Made by a program: the position numbers and the translations under genes
The notes under the pieces: generated by a model
What the model was told of the DNA's origin: nothing
Seen by the model: only the letters and a program-made list of their open reading frames with translations
The model's database searches: none
Shown here: one piece after another, positions 33,844 to 40,709 of the stretch
How the letters are laid out: every line of letters begins with the position of its first letter
How positions within the stretch are numbered: position 1 is the first letter of the stretch
NCBI RefSeq assembly: GCF_008271805.1
Contig: NZ_VSRY01000058.1
Span: 1-44,948, forward strand
Source: Streptomyces sp. TRM49041
GTDB lineage: Bacteria > Actinomycetota > Actinomycetes > Streptomycetales > Streptomycetaceae
Reading direction: 5' to 3'
DNA length: 44,948 nucleotides

Positions 33844-34494
33844 GTGCCGTTCAACCACAACGATCATTACCATGACCTGTTACTTCGTGAACTCCCCGAA
33901 TCATGCCGAAGGGCCCTTGAGGTGGGCTGCGGCACAGGGAGGTTTGCACAGAAACTAGCGCTTCGAGGAATCGAAGTAGATGCCATTGACGTAGATAATC
34001 ACGTCGTCACCGCCGCACGAGAGGAGAATTCTACTCTCGATCTCCCCAGGCAGATCCGCTTCGAGCGGGCGGATATCACACACCTAACCTTGACACCGGA
34101 CACGTACGACTACATCGCATGCTTGGCCAGCATCCACCACGTCCCCTTTGAGACAGTGCAGAAGCTGCGCGCATCGCTCACCACGAACGGCGTCTTGGTG
34201 ATCCTCGGATGCTACCGAGAAGCAACGCTACGGGACCACGCCATAAGCCTTCTGGCCGTCCCTGTGAACGCTATTTGGCGTGCTGCGGTGTTCTTCCGAG
34301 AGAGCTGGTCAGGAAGCCGTCCCGATCGGTGCACGCAGTCTCCTTCAGCTCCTGTGGCGCCCCCTTCGATGTCGCTTGCGGAGATCCGAGAAGACAGTGC
34401 TGCATATCTTCCAGGCAGGCGGATTCGGCGCCTCCTCTTCTGGAGGTATCTTCTGGTCTTTCACAACATGAAGGCAGGGCTGGGAAGTGATTAG
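33844..34494 (+). CDS. tunM: TunM, SAM-dependent methyltransferase-like protein
   Basis: Class I methyltransferase-fold protein of 216 residues with the SAM-binding motif LEVGCGTGRFA (25-35) and the following acidic EVDAIDVD. Tunicamycin itself has no O- or N-methyl group that obviously needs it, so its role is uncertain; a part in the TunB radical step has been proposed. The start is GTG at 33844 because no ATG is available in frame; the ribosome site is weak. Leu13 is encoded by TTA (33880). G+C is clearly lower here than in the flanking chromosome. Confidence 0.82.
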   Translation: MPFNHNDHYHDLLLRELPESCRRALEVGCGTGRFAQKLALRGIEVDAIDVDNHVVTAAREENSTLDLPRQIRFERADITHLTLTPDTYDYIACLASIHHVPFETVQKLRASLTTNGVLVILGCYREATLRDHAISLLAVPVNAIWRAAVFFRESWSGSRPDRCTQSPSAPVAPPSMSLAEIREDSAAYLPGRRIRRLLFWRYLLVFHNMKAGLGSD

Positions 34495-34966
34495 CAGCCG
34501 GACACACATGATCTCTCAGCCACCGAGAAGATATGCCCTGGGGGCCACCTGCGTTGCGTTCAACGACGTGGGACGTGTCCTTATTGCGCGCCGCCGCTCC
34601 CCGGAACGCTGGGAGCTGCCCGGCGGCTTGGTGGATCCGGGCGAGGCATTCCATGATGCCGCCACTCGCGAGACTTACGAGGAGACCGGGGTCCACGTCA
34701 AAGTCCACGGCCTGGTGGGTGTCTACCAGCATCCGAGCCGGGGCATCCTCGCAGGCATCTTCATCGCGACAGCCGTGTCGGGGGAACCTCGTCCAACAGC
34801 GGAATCCAGTGCCGCCGAGTGGGCGGACGTGGAGGATGCTCTCACGCGACTGCACCCCCTCTATCGACCGCGCCTTGAAGACGCCCTCACAGCCAGGGCT
34901 TCCGTGACGCTCCGCGTCCATGAAGGAACGGAGGTCCTCTCACTCTTCGAGGCCACACACGTCTGA
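34487..34966 (+). CDS. tunN: TunN, Nudix hydrolase
   Basis: Nudix hydrolase of 159 residues, assigned as the nucleotide pyrophosphatase that converts UTP to UMP for the uridine branch. The complete Nudix box is visible from GGLVDPGEAFHDAA through RETYEETGV, with all conserved Glu and Gly residues. The GTG at 34487 overlaps tunM by eight bases; an ATG at 34508 is an alternative, and neither has a strong ribosome site. It is the last gene of the operon; TunG acts next on its product. Confidence 0.88.
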   Translation: MISSRTHMISQPPRRYALGATCVAFNDVGRVLIARRRSPERWELPGGLVDPGEAFHDAATRETYEETGVHVKVHGLVGVYQHPSRGILAGIFIATAVSGEPRPTAESSAAEWADVEDALTRLHPLYRPRLEDALTARASVTLRVHEGTEVLSLFEATHV

Positions 34967-35100
34967 CGGAACCGCGCGCCGCCGGGCTGCGATATCGAGA
35001 ATCACCTGCGTCTCCTCGGCGGACCTCGCGAGGCCAGGGGTCGGCCGCCAGCCGTTCGACGCAACGCTCTCTGGCCATCGGTGGAGTCCACATCAGACTG

Positions 35101-35134
35101 AAGTGACAACCAACCCGAAAATGCAAAGTCAACC
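35101..35134. mobile_element. candidate right-end repeat of the island
   Basis: Within the gene-free gap 34967-35250, an AT-rich stretch contains AAGTGACAACC (35101-35111) and AAAGTCAACC (35125-35134), imperfect direct repeats 24 bases apart around CGAAAATGC. Clustered short repeats of this kind are typical of transposase-binding ends in Mu/Tn7-like elements. No matching copy was found near the transposase remnant, as expected if that end was lost. This is a pattern-based guess. Confidence 0.3.
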
Positions 35135-35192
35135 TGCGCAGATCTGGGCCGCACGGACCAACACGTTTCTTCATCCCGCAGCTCAGAGCGGG

Positions 35193-35217
35193 GTCCCGAT
35201 GCAGCAACAATCGGGAC
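35193..35217. terminator. hairpin downstream of the lipoprotein gene
   Basis: GTCCCGAT and ATCGGGAC form a perfect 8-bp stem around a nine-base loop. It lies 34 bases beyond the stop of the leftward lipoprotein gene and could also stop readthrough from the tun operon. Confidence 0.55.
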
Positions 35218-35250
35218 GGGACATGTGTGTATTGTCCTTCGACGCGGATC

Positions 35251-35964
35251 TCAGGCCCTCGGCTTGAGGGCGGCCGCGACGAAGTCCTTCGTCAACCGGG
35301 CCGCCGACTGGATCGGCACGGCCTGGCCGTCCGGCGGGAAGAAGTCGAGCACTCCGGCCGCCCCGTAGTTCGCCCAGAAGCACGTAGTCATCGGAAAGGT
35401 GTCGCTCACGTTCTGCCGGCACTTGAGGAGCAGGTCGCTGCTCGTGACCTCTTGCAGTTCGCCCGTGAAGTTGCGGCCGTAGCTCTCCGAGAGAATCACG
35501 GAACGCTCGAAGATGGTCTTCAGCGAGGTGACGGGGTCCGCGATCTGCTCGTACAGATTCGTCCTGGCGGTGAAGACCGGCGCGGACGCCGACATCGTTC
35601 CCTTGCGCAGGGTGATCCGCGGGCTGCCGAAGCACGAGATCGTGTCGGCGACGTCCTCCCCCGCGACTTTGAGCTCCTTCAGGCCGTCGTCCCCGGTGAC
35701 GTACATGTCGAGGTCGCCTCCGAAGCGGAAACCTCCGTCGCCTTCATCACACACGAGTCCCTCAAGGACTTCCGGTGCCTTGACGCCCACGTACCGAGTG
35801 CCGGAGTCGGCGGCGAACTTCTCAGCGGCAGGCGCCGACGGCGAGGCACTCGCACCCGGCCCGTCGGCCGATGCCGAGCTCCCGCCCTCCGAGTCGCCGG
35901 ATCCGCAACCGGCGAGGAGGGTCCCCACGGCGATCACCACCACAGCCGTACGCCATCTGGGCAT
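35251..35964 (-). CDS. secreted lipoprotein, DUF3558-like size and layout
   Basis: Predicted lipoprotein of 237 residues. The signal ends in the lipobox LLAGC with Cys20 as the lipidation site, followed by a Gly/Ser/Ala-rich linker and a globular domain with four cysteines (LVCDEG, TISCFG, LKCRQN, MTTCFW) that may form disulfides. Length, Cys pattern and the FWAN segment recall actinobacterial DUF3558-type lipoproteins, but I am not certain. The ATG at 35964 is chosen because GAGGGGAG lies seven bases upstream; the frame stays open further upstream through a palindrome. A membrane-anchored extracytoplasmic role is likely. Confidence 0.82.
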   Translation of the reverse strand: MPRWRTAVVVIAVGTLLAGCGSGDSEGGSSASADGPGASASPSAPAAEKFAADSGTRYVGVKAPEVLEGLVCDEGDGGFRFGGDLDMYVTGDDGLKELKVAGEDVADTISCFGSPRITLRKGTMSASAPVFTARTNLYEQIADPVTSLKTIFERSVILSESYGRNFTGELQEVTSSDLLLKCRQNVSDTFPMTTCFWANYGAAGVLDFFPPDGQAVPIQSAARLTKDFVAAALKPRA

Positions 35965-35992
35965 GCGCCAACTCCCCTCGCGAATTCCACCG

Positions 35993-36009
35993 ATGATCAC
36001 GGTGATCAT
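35993..36009. promoter_or_regulatory. perfect palindrome upstream of the lipoprotein gene
   Basis: ATGATCACGGTGATCAT is an exact inverted repeat (8-bp arms, single central base) 29 bases upstream of the lipoprotein ATG, flanked by a second outer pair CGATGA/TCATCG. It is a good candidate operator for a dimeric regulator; no regulator gene adjoins it. Confidence 0.5.
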
Positions 36010-36133
36010 GTCATCGTTGATCGACTTCAGGACCACGAGGAGGCGAACGAGCCCTGCCCGGTGCCCGAGAAGGCATTCTGAGGTTGACGCCGCCGACGCC
36101 TGTGGACGAGCGACGTGATCCGTCTGCGCGGCC

Positions 36134-36886
36134 TCAGTTCGTATGCCAGGTCACGGCATTCGCGGGCTCCGCGCGGGTGGTACGGAACGAGTTGACCGGG
36201 TGGTCGAGGTCGGGGTGGCCGAAGGAGATGCCTGCCACCACGCGTCGGCTCTCGGGGATGCCGAAGTGGTCGCGCAGAAAGGGCGCGTAGGACGCGAGGG
36301 CGGCTTGGGGCGCGGTCGCGAGGCCGAGGCTGTGCGCGGCGAGCAGGAAGGTGTTGATGTACAGGCCGCAGTCGACGGCGCCGTAGACCCCGAGGTCGGC
36401 CTCGGTGGTGATGATCGCGACATGCGGCGCGTCGAACAGTTCGAAGTTGCGCAGCAGTTGCCGCAGCCTGCCCTCGTGGTCGCCCTTGGCGATGCCGAGG
36501 CTGCCGTACAGCTGGAGGCCGCACTCACGTCGGCGCTGCCGGTAGGCCCCGGCGTACTGGGCCGGGAAGGGGAAGTCCGGAGCGGCGGGGTTGCTGTGGA
36601 CGTGGGCCAGGAGGCCGGTGCGCAGCCGCTCGGTCGCGGCGCCCTCGGTGATGTGCAGCTGCCAGGGCTGGGTGTTGCACCAGGAGGGTGTGCGCTGGGC
36701 GAGGTGGAGCAGCCGCTCGATGGTGTCCCGGGGGACCTGGTCGGGCAGGAACTGGCGGCAGGTCCACCGGTCGGTGAGGATCCGGCTCAAGGCTTCATAC
36801 AGGTCGGTGCCGGTGCCGGGGTGGGTGCTGGTGGGGTTCGAGATGGGACACTCCTCCGCCGAGATGGTCTCGTTTCGAGACCACAC
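36134..36886 (-). CDS. nitroreductase family protein
   Basis: FMN-dependent nitroreductase-fold protein of up to 250 residues. Signatures include RWTCRQFLPDQVPRDTIERLL, the FMN-contact segment RTPSWCNTQPWQLHI, and GLGLATAP-like and GISFGHPD segments near the end. It would reduce nitro or quinone compounds with NAD(P)H. The outer start shown is GTG 36886, but a palindromic operator and a likely transcription start lie just inside it, while GGAGGAG sits six bases before an in-frame ATC at 36844. True initiation may therefore be at that ATC. It is divergent from a HxlR regulator that probably controls it. Confidence 0.87.
   Translation of the reverse strand: MWSRNETISAEECPISNPTSTHPGTGTDLYEALSRILTDRWTCRQFLPDQVPRDTIERLLHLAQRTPSWCNTQPWQLHITEGAATERLRTGLLAHVHSNPAAPDFPFPAQYAGAYRQRRRECGLQLYGSLGIAKGDHEGRLRQLLRNFELFDAPHVAIITTEADLGVYGAVDCGLYINTFLLAAHSLGLATAPQAALASYAPFLRDHFGIPESRRVVAGISFGHPDLDHPVNSFRTTRAEPANAVTWHTN
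36865..36883. promoter_or_regulatory. palindromic operator between nitroreductase and HxlR genes
   Basis: TGGTCTCGTTTCGAGACCA is a perfect inverted repeat with 8-bp arms and a TTT centre. A degenerate copy (GGTCTC and GGAACC) occurs at 36899-36915. The first lies just downstream of a leftward -10-like TAACGT (36885-36890). The second overlaps the -35 of the rightward gene. HxlR proteins bind such sites next to redox genes. Confidence 0.65.
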
Positions 36887-36899
36887 GTTAGCCGGGTCG

Positions 36900-36928
36900 G
36901 TCTCATTTTGGAACCGCCCGGGTAGAGT
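36900..36928 (+). promoter_or_regulatory. candidate promoter of the HxlR gene, possibly leaderless
   Basis: TAGAGT at 36923-36928 resembles a Streptomyces -10 box, with a weak GTCTCA 17 bases upstream. The GTG start at 36935 lies where transcription would begin, and no ribosome site precedes it, so a leaderless transcript is likely. Confidence 0.4.
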
Positions 36929-36934
36929 CGTGGT

Positions 36935-37399
36935 GTGCGTTACGAAGACCTCGCCGACCTGCCGTGCTCGATCACCCGCCCGCTGGTGGTCCTCGGTGAC
37001 CGCTGGACGCTGCTGGTCCTGAAGGCGTCATTCGCCGGAGTCCGCCGGTTCAACGAGTTCCAGGGCGCGCTGGGCATCTCCCGGAGCCGGCTGCAGGACC
37101 GCCTCGGCCGACTGGTCGACCACGGCATCCTGGCCCGGCGCAAGGCGGCCGACGGCGAGCATCCGGAATACCGCCTGACCCGCAAGGGCCACGACATCTA
37201 CCCGATCCTCATGGCCATCAGGGACTGGGGCGACACCTACATGGCACCCGACGGACCACCCGCGCTCTACCGGCACCGCGACTGCACCGGCGAGGCGCAC
37301 GTACGGCTCAGCTGCGACACGTGCGGCACCGACGTCACCGCACACGACATCACACCCGAACCCGGACCGGGCCTGGCGCCTCACCTCAACCAGCCCTGA
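36935..37399 (+). CDS. HxlR family transcriptional regulator
   Basis: Winged-helix regulator of 154 residues. It shows the HxlR layout: early Cys in LPCSITRPL, VLGDRWTLLVLKASFAGVRRFNEF, the recognition helix LGISRSRLQDRLGRLVDHGIL, and the wing YRLTRKGHDIYPIL. A C-terminal part has a CDTCG motif plus an earlier HRDC, which could bind a metal or sense redox state. HxlR proteins often respond to electrophiles or quinones through the N-terminal Cys. The divergent nitroreductase is the obvious target, and the exporter gene 51 bases downstream may be another. Confidence 0.92.
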   Translation: MRYEDLADLPCSITRPLVVLGDRWTLLVLKASFAGVRRFNEFQGALGISRSRLQDRLGRLVDHGILARRKAADGEHPEYRLTRKGHDIYPILMAIRDWGDTYMAPDGPPALYRHRDCTGEAHVRLSCDTCGTDVTAHDITPEPGPGLAPHLNQP

Positions 37400-37450
37400 G
37401 ACCGCACGTCGGAACAAGCCAAGAGGCGGAGGGATCCGGACGATCCGGCT

Positions 37451-38959
37451 GTGATGCGGCCGTCCACCTACGGGGCTGTGGTGAGCGCCGTATCGTTCTG
37501 CCGCGTGGGAGACGCTCCAGGCACGGCTACCCGTCCTGCCGACGGCTCGGCGTCCTTGCGGGGGCGGCACGGTCTGCTGCTGACACTGCTCGCCGGTCAG
37601 CTCATGGCCAACGTCGACAGCTCCATCGTGAACGTCGGCATTCCCGCCCTGCGGGCGGATCTGCACACCGACGGCGCCCAGACGGAGTTGATCGTCGGCG
37701 TCTACATCCTCTTCTACGCCCTGCTGCTGCCCGCGGGGGCACGGCTCGGCGGCATGCGCGGCTACCGCAGCGCCTACATCCTGGGCGTGCTGATGTTCAC
37801 CGCGTCGTCCCTGGTGTGCGGTCTCGCCCCGAGCGCGCCGGTGCTGATCCTGGCCCGTGCGGTGCAGGGGGCGAGCGCCGCGCTGATGGTGCCGCAGATC
37901 CTCACCGGGATACAGCTCGCCTTCACCGGGGCCGCCCGTACTCGCGCGCTGGGCCTGTACGCCGTCACTCTGTCGGCCGGGGCCGTCCTGGGCCAGATCC
38001 TCGGGGGACTGCTGGTCAGCGCCGATCTGGTCGGCCTGAGCTGGCGGCCCGCCTTCCTCGTCAACGTTCCGATCGGTGTGGCGCTGGTGTTGGCGAGCCG
38101 GCGGCTGCTGCCGCCCGGCGGGCACCGCGAGGCCGGACGCCTGGACGTGCGGGGCATGACGGTACTGGCCGTGGCGATGGTGCTGTTCGTGTGCCCGCTG
38201 GTCTTCGGGCGGGAGCAGGGGTGGCCCCCGTGGTCGTGGCTGAGCCTGCTGGCCGGCGGCCCGGCCTTCCTCGTCTTCGTCCGGCTGGAACGGGCGGTCG
38301 CGGCCCGGGGCCACAGACCTTTCGTGAATCTGGACGTGCTACGGGCCCCCGCGGTCGCCTGGGGGCTGATCTGCGTCGCGGCGGGTCAGACCACGTATGT
38401 GGCGATGATGTTCACGCTGCCGCTGCACCTGCAGAGCGGCCAGGGGGTCAGCGCCCTGTGGTCGGGCACGGTCTTCGCCACATGGGCCGCGCTGTTCGGC
38501 GTCGCCGGCGTGTACTGGCGGAAGATCCCCGCCTCCGCGTGGCACCTCGCCTCCCCCAGCGGCTACGGCCTGCTCGCGGTGGCGTACGCGGCGATCGCGC
38601 TCGCCGTGGCCGGCGGTCTGTCGGGCCCGGCCGCCCTGATGCCGCTGCTCGGCCTCGGCGGACTGGGTCTGGGGCTCGGATTCCTGCCGCTGGTGTCCGC
38701 GTTCACCGACAGCGTGTCCCGGGACCAGTCGGCCGACCTGAGCGGCATGATCAGCACCGTGCTCCAGCTGTCGGGGGTGGTGGGTGTCGCCACCTTCGGA
38801 ACGCTCTATCTGGCGCTCGCCGCCCCTGCCGCGGCCCCCGCCGCGGCCGCGTACCCGTTCACCGTGACGTCGACGGCCTTCGCGGCGGTGGCGGCGTTCG
38901 CCACGGTGGCGGCCGCGCTGTCGATGCGCGGCAGATTCCCCGCCGTACCGAGGAGGTAA
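37451..38959 (+). CDS. MFS drug exporter (DHA2/EmrB-QacA type)
   Basis: Major-facilitator exporter of about 500 residues with 12 to 14 membrane segments. The first segment contains LLAGQLMANVDSSIVNVGIPAL, typical of DHA2 drug:proton antiporters, and the motif-C-like LSAGAVLGQILGG lies near 185. It would expel hydrophobic compounds. The start is uncertain among GTG 37451, ATG 37454 and GTGs at 37481 and 37506, since the first 35 residues are not conserved in character. It is followed after seven bases by a hydrolase gene, so the two form an operon, perhaps under HxlR control. Confidence 0.88.
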   Translation: MMRPSTYGAVVSAVSFCRVGDAPGTATRPADGSASLRGRHGLLLTLLAGQLMANVDSSIVNVGIPALRADLHTDGAQTELIVGVYILFYALLLPAGARLGGMRGYRSAYILGVLMFTASSLVCGLAPSAPVLILARAVQGASAALMVPQILTGIQLAFTGAARTRALGLYAVTLSAGAVLGQILGGLLVSADLVGLSWRPAFLVNVPIGVALVLASRRLLPPGGHREAGRLDVRGMTVLAVAMVLFVCPLVFGREQGWPPWSWLSLLAGGPAFLVFVRLERAVAARGHRPFVNLDVLRAPAVAWGLICVAAGQTTYVAMMFTLPLHLQSGQGVSALWSGTVFATWAALFGVAGVYWRKIPASAWHLASPSGYGLLAVAYAAIALAVAGGLSGPAALMPLLGLGGLGLGLGFLPLVSAFTDSVSRDQSADLSGMISTVLQLSGVVGVATFGTLYLALAAPAAAPAAAAYPFTVTSTAFAAVAAFATVAAALSMRGRFPAVPRR

Positions 38960-38966
38960 CCGCTCC

Positions 38967-39896
38967 ATGATGCAACCAGGCATGTCGGAGTTCGTGGCAG
39001 AGTTCGAGCAGCACATCCCGGGGGACTTCCACACGCGGCCGATCGCCGAACAACGGCGGCTCTACCGGTCCCTGCCGGGGATCTTCCGCTACGAGCGCCC
39101 CGCCGGTGTCACGGTCCGGGACTCGGTGGTGCCCGGCCGGGACGCGGCGGTGCCCGTGCGGATCTACACGCCCCCGCGGGCCGAGCCCGGCGTCCTGTGT
39201 TACGTCCGCGGCGACGGCTTCGGCCTCGGCACCCTCGACACCCATGACACCATCGCCGCCGAACTGGCCGACAAGACCGGTCACGTGACGGTCTTCGCGG
39301 ACGTCCGCGGCGCCCCCGAGCACAAGTTCCCCGCGGCCCTGCACGATCTGCGCGCCGTGCTCGGGGCGGCGGCCTCGGATCCGGGGAGCTTCGGCGCCGC
39401 GCCCGGGCCGCTGGGCGTGGTGGGCGACAGCTCGGGCGGCAATCTGGCGGTCGCCAACTGTCTGATGGCGCGGGACGAAGGAGGCCCGGACATCGCCTGC
39501 CACGGCCTCGTCAGCCCCGTGCTCGACCTGTCCCGGTGGGTGAAGGGCGGTACGGACGCGCCCATCCTCAGCGCCGGGGAGATGGCCTACCTCGCCGAGA
39601 ACTACGTAGCGGACCTGGACGACCTCCTCGACCCACTGGTCTCACCGCTGCGTGCGACCGACTTCGCCGGTCTGCCGCCCGCCACGATCCTGGCCACCGA
39701 GCTGGACTCGCTGCGCGACGACGCCGTCACCTACGCCCGCCACCTGGCGGAAGCGGGTGTCCTGGTCACCCTCACCGTCGAGCCGGGCCTGGTGCACGCG
39801 CCCCTGCGGTCGCGCGGCATGTGCACTGCGGCGGCCCGCGCCTGGAGCGGCTTCTGCACCTCCCTCGCACATCTGATGGAACGCACGGGTTCCTGA
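38967..39896 (+). CDS. alpha/beta hydrolase, HSL-type, with altered oxyanion motif
   Basis: Hydrolase of 309 residues related to the hormone-sensitive-lipase family of esterases. The nucleophile elbow GDSSGG has Ser155, and ATELDSLRDDA and GLVHAPLR supply the Asp and His. The oxyanion-hole motif, usually HGGG, reads RGDG here (81-84, in LCYVRGDGFGLG), and the following YRLAPEHKFPAA motif reads VRGAPEHKFPAA. Two single-base changes in the former would explain it (CAC to CGC and GGC to GAC). Activity may be lost or changed. It overlaps no gene and follows the exporter by seven bases with GAGGAGG upstream. Confidence 0.88.
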   Translation: MMQPGMSEFVAEFEQHIPGDFHTRPIAEQRRLYRSLPGIFRYERPAGVTVRDSVVPGRDAAVPVRIYTPPRAEPGVLCYVRGDGFGLGTLDTHDTIAAELADKTGHVTVFADVRGAPEHKFPAALHDLRAVLGAAASDPGSFGAAPGPLGVVGDSSGGNLAVANCLMARDEGGPDIACHGLVSPVLDLSRWVKGGTDAPILSAGEMAYLAENYVADLDDLLDPLVSPLRATDFAGLPPATILATELDSLRDDAVTYARHLAEAGVLVTLTVEPGLVHAPLRSRGMCTAAARAWSGFCTSLAHLMERTGS

Positions 39897-40036
39897 ACCA
39901 ACCCCTCGACTACGTCTACGTCACCGGCTACCGATCCGGTCGTTCCCGCCGTGCGTGTGACCGCGCCGGCACCGGTACCCGCGGGTGCGGTGTTAACCCC
40001 TGGTGTCGGCACCCCGCCTTGCTATGTAATAGACAC

Positions 40037-40687
40037 ATGGACAGTTCAGCCATTACCTCCGCCTGGGTGCGGGGCTGGGCACTCTCCCGTGCCACCCCGC
40101 CCCCCGTGGACGAGCCCTGGGGCTATCGCATCGACGTCGGCCTCCCCCGGCACATACTCCGGCACATCGTTCCCGAGCCAGACGAGCCCACCGTCCGCAA
40201 GCTCTGTGAAACCGTCACCCAGCCGTACGCCTGGCTGAAACTCCTCGCCGAACCGGAGGACGTCGCCCGCTGGATCACCCCCGGCTGGACCGTGCCGGAC
40301 GACCCCGGGTTCATGATGTACACCGAGCTCCGCCCCGGCCCCGCCCCCACGCTGCCCGCCGGTTACGCCCTGCACACCGAGCACCGCGACGGCGTCCACC
40401 GCGTCCGCGTCCTGGCCGCCGACGGCTCGCTCGCCGCGCGTGGCCAGATAGCGCCGACGGGCCGTACGGCGGTGGTCGACCAGGTCGAGACATACGCCGG
40501 CCACCAGCGGCGCGGCCTCGGCAGCGCCGTGATGCGCGCCCTCCGGACCGCGGGCGCCGAAGCCGGGGCCACGACAGGCATCCTGGCCGGCACCGTCCAG
40601 GGCCGGGCCCTCTACAGCGCGCTGGGGTGGCGGTACCAAGGGCCGCTCACCGGCGTCGTACGCGACGGCGGCAGCGGCGACGAGTGA
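40037..40687 (+). CDS. GNAT family acetyltransferase
   Basis: GNAT-fold protein of 216 residues. The acetyl-CoA site is VETYAGHQRRGLGSAVMRALRTAG (about 155-180), followed by ILAGTVQGRALYSALGWRY, which is typical. The N-terminal 90 residues resemble those of acetyltransferases with a long leading helix region. No ribosome site precedes the ATG; TATGTA nine bases upstream could be a -10 box, making the message leaderless. The acceptor is unknown. Confidence 0.88.
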   Translation: MDSSAITSAWVRGWALSRATPPPVDEPWGYRIDVGLPRHILRHIVPEPDEPTVRKLCETVTQPYAWLKLLAEPEDVARWITPGWTVPDDPGFMMYTELRPGPAPTLPAGYALHTEHRDGVHRVRVLAADGSLAARGQIAPTGRTAVVDQVETYAGHQRRGLGSAVMRALRTAGAEAGATTGILAGTVQGRALYSALGWRYQGPLTGVVRDGGSGDE

Positions 40688-40709
40688 AGGCCCCGACACG
40701 CGCCGCGTC

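Larger units (their letters stand above)
19200..35140. mobile_element. acquired island: transposition-gene remnant plus tunicamycin-type cluster
   Basis: The segment between lon and the lipoprotein gene holds a broken transposase gene, two intact accessory transposition genes and the 14-gene tun operon. Base composition is visibly lower in G+C than both flanks, most clearly in 22495-22980 and 33840-35200, and TTA codons were seen only here. The left edge is set by where transposase homology begins, near 19212. The right edge is placed after tunN, where a candidate transposon-end repeat lies (35101-35134). Both edges are estimates. Whether the transposition genes delivered tun or merely lie beside it is not settled by the sequence. 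Confidence 0.55.

Noticed and set aside
22979..34966. First reading of the cluster as a mycothiol-like or butirosin-like pathway (MshA/MshB/MshD-like enzymes, ACP, radical SAM)
   Set aside because: The complete gene order matches tunA-N, including ABC exporter, PAP2, TunM and Nudix genes; no 2-deoxyinosose synthase, aminotransferase or cysteine ligase is present.
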